Source of the DNA: Verrucomicrobiia bacterium
GTDB lineage: Bacteria > Verrucomicrobiota > Verrucomicrobiia > JABWAM01
Direction: 5' to 3'
DNA: 14,203 bases
Assembly: GCA_013360985.1 (NCBI GenBank)
Contig: JABWAM010000032.1
Span: 1-14,203 of the forward strand
Positions 12,384 through 14,203 of this stretch are shown one piece after another. The notes beneath the pieces were generated by a model that was not told where the DNA came from, searched no databases, and saw only the letters and a program-made list of their open reading frames with translations. Made by a program: the position numbers and the translations under genes. The stretch's first letter is position 1; every line of letters begins with the position of its first letter.

Positions 12384-14203
12384 ACAACGATCCCAGGGAA
12401 GGCTATCGCGCGCTTCAAGGGCGCGAGGAAGCCCAGGGCGGCGTTCGTCTCCCGAGCGTGTACTACACCGAACGCGAGGCGGAGGCCGCGGCGCGCGCCT
12501 GGCGCGACGGCGTTCTGCCGTTTCCCGCCGAGCCGATGCGGCGCGCGATGGCCGCTTTCGTCGCGCGCCCATGGAGAGAACTTTGCGCGCACGTGCCCGC
12601 GGCGCGATCAGAGGACGCGCGAAGGGGGACGCCGTTCGAAGCCTTTTGGAACGGGGCGTTCTACGCCAACCTCGGGCACTACGCCGTGTTGAGCGGCGCG
12701 GCGCGCGCCGTTCAGGTGTTGCGCGGGTTGACCGAATTGATCGCCGAACGTTATCCGACCTGGCCGCTTTTGCCAGGGTTACGGCCCGGCGCGGACTACG
12801 CGGGGCGCCTCGGCCAGTGGGCGGATTCGGTGTTGCTCATCCGCGCGGCGCGTTCGGCGTGGAGCCTGCGCCGGCTCGGCGCGGTGAACCGCGCGTGGCT
12901 CGCGGACTTCGGCGCGCGCCTGGCGCGGCCGGTGCTCGAGATCAACACGATGCCGGCCCTCGAATATCGGCACGACAAGTATCACAACGCGATGGTGGAC
13001 GCCCACGAAGCGGCGCTTCTCGCGGGCTGGTTGCTCGGACGCGGTTTTCGCGTGCGGGACGTCGTGGATGGCCGGCGCGCATGGAACGGCGACGACCTCG
13101 TGGAATACGTATGGAACGGGCCGAAGGGGATTGCGTTTTTCATCGCGAACGCGTTCGACGCCGAGGGCACGTATTGGGAGTTGAGCCACACGTACAAGCT
13201 CCACTGTTTCCATCATCTCCTGCCGATGCTCCTGCTGGGGCGGATCCATGGGCGCGCTTTGGCTCCGGCGTTGACGCGGCGGTTGGGCGAGGCGCTTTGG
13301 GAATCGGTCTGCGAAACCTTTCCGAACGGCGAACTGCCGCCGCTGAGCGAGACGCATCCCGGGCGCCATCCCGGCCCCTTGGTGATGGAGGCGGGCGCAT
13401 GGCTTTGCCGCGACGCGCGCCTCCGCGCGGCGTTGCCTCTGCTCGATCGCCTTCGCAAGGCGAGCGGCGATCCGCAGAGTCATCACTGGGGCCGGTTCGT
13501 GCACCGCCTCTTTCTCCCCGCAACGCGCCCCGGCGCCGCGCCGTCCGCCGCGCCGCGTTGGAACGATCATCTGCATCCGTCCTCGAGCCAACTCGTCGCC
13601 CGCAGCCGCGACGGCCGCCTGGCCGTGCACATGAACTGGGACGCCGGGCAGGATTACCATTCCGATGCCGACGCGCTCGCGTTTTCGGCGCAGCACCGCG
13701 GAAAACTTCGCCTCTGGGATCCCGGTTACCACAGCGGGCCGCACCCCTTCCGCTTCTGGGTGCGCAAGACCTGTTCCCACAACACGGTGACCGTCAACGA
13801 CGAAGACCAGGCTGCGAGCTTTCGCGCCGGCGCGATCGAGGCGTATGCCTCGTCGGACGCCGAGACCTGGATCCAGGCCTCGGCGCCGCACGTGTACGCG
13901 GCGGCGCGCGTGCGCCGCTATCGCCGTTCGCTGCTGATCCTGAAGACGGAACCGCACACGTTGGTGGACGTCTTCGAGGTGGAGGGAGGCTGGCGGCATC
14001 GCCTCCACCTCCTCGGCCTCGGCGCGGCGGCGCGGCTCAAGGGAAAGCGGCCGGGATGCGTCTGGCGAGACGCGGAGGGTTGGGCGGTCGCGGAACTCTT
14101 CAGCAATGGGGGGTTCGATCCGTCGCTCGAACCGGTTTTTCCCGCCGAAAAACGGGGACCCAAGAAGCTTGTCGCGACGCGCACCGGCGCCGCGCCGCTG
14201 GCG
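12380..14203 (+). CDS. Heparinase II/III-like protein, 3' end beyond window
   Basis: Member of the heparinase II/III-like polysaccharide lyase group, which cleaves uronic-acid glycans (heparin, chondroitin, alginate) by beta-elimination. The window holds 608 codons with no stop. The N-terminal part (about 25-370) is alpha-helical as in the (alpha/alpha) toroid; LPSVYYTEREAEAAARAW at 24-41 fits the common start of such domains, and WELSHTYKLHCFHHL at 266-280 sits where the catalytic tyrosine region is expected. The beta-sandwich part has the hallmark: HSDADALAFSAQHRGKLRLW, DPGY at 447-450 and SHNTVTVNDEDQ at 466-477. It has no signal peptide, unlike its two upstream partners. ATG 12380 overlaps the previous stop by four bases. 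Exact substrate and whether the catalytic set is complete are undetermined. Confidence 0.86.
   Translation, partial: MNNDPREGYRALQGREEAQGGVRLPSVYYTEREAEAAARAWRDGVLPFPAEPMRRAMAAFVARPWRELCAHVPAARSEDARRGTPFEAFWNGAFYANLGHYAVLSGAARAVQVLRGLTELIAERYPTWPLLPGLRPGADYAGRLGQWADSVLLIRAARSAWSLRRLGAVNRAWLADFGARLARPVLEINTMPALEYRHDKYHNAMVDAHEAALLAGWLLGRGFRVRDVVDGRRAWNGDDLVEYVWNGPKGIAFFIANAFDAEGTYWELSHTYKLHCFHHLLPMLLLGRIHGRALAPALTRRLGEALWESVCETFPNGELPPLSETHPGRHPGPLVMEAGAWLCRDARLRAALPLLDRLRKASGDPQSHHWGRFVHRLFLPATRPGAAPSAAPRWNDHLHPSSSQLVARSRDGRLAVHMNWDAGQDYHSDADALAFSAQHRGKLRLWDPGYHSGPHPFRFWVRKTCSHNTVTVNDEDQAASFRAGAIEAYASSDAETWIQASAPHVYAAARVRRYRRSLLILKTEPHTLVDVFEVEGGWRHRLHLLGLGAAARLKGKRPGCVWRDAEGWAVAELFSNGGFDPSLEPVFPAEKRGPKKLVATRTGAAPLA

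Noticed and set aside
12779..14008. 409-codon minus-strand frame opposite the heparinase-like gene
   Set aside because: Antisense shadow; the plus frame is open for 608 codons with heparinase II/III motifs.

Overview
The window is GC-rich and almost fully coding. It holds twelve well-supported protein genes and one doubtful small ORF. I see no rRNA, tRNA, CRISPR array or insertion sequence. It falls into three blocks.

Block 1 (1 to about 3,900, minus strand) holds the C-terminal half of fabH, the arginine decarboxylase gene speA, and a GT4 glycosyltransferase cut by the left edge. Codon choice here is extreme: glutamate is almost always GAG, and both gene starts in this block carry a GAGGAG ribosome binding site. 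That style resembles high-GC Myxococcota, but this is an impression only.

Block 2 (about 3,940 to 9,700, minus strand) reads, in transcription order, class III aminotransferase, rho, then the compact cluster coaD - DUF177 - rpmF - plsX - fabH. These are housekeeping genes: transcription termination, CoA synthesis, ribosomal protein L32, and the start of fatty-acid and phospholipid synthesis. Codon use is more relaxed, with GAA and GAG mixed, and several genes lack a clear Shine-Dalgarno. The gene order is compatible with the PVC group (Verrucomicrobiota and relatives), but I cannot assign a phylum. Three similar promoter-like sites (TTGNNN, 17-18 bp, TAGCAT or TAGCTT) precede the aminotransferase, rho and coaD.

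Block 3 (about 9,700 to 14,203, plus strand) starts with a divergent intergenic region. It continues with a coupled run of genes: a doubtful 70-residue ORF, an exported calcineurin-like phosphoesterase, an exported protein of unknown family, and a heparinase II/III-like protein cut by the right edge. ATGA or longer overlaps join them, so they probably act together, perhaps on an acidic or phosphorylated polysaccharide.

The strongest anomaly lies inside fabH. The protein is intact with a complete Cys-His-Asn triad, but glutamate codons switch from 11 GAA : 2 GAG in the N-terminal half to 0 GAA : 10 GAG in the C-terminal half. The switch falls in about 85 bases over a highly conserved stretch, where the gene neighbourhood also changes from the usual fatty-acid cluster to speA. 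The contig may be a join between two genomes (a metagenome chimera) or a natural recombination junction. This should be settled before blocks 1 and 2 are treated as one organism.
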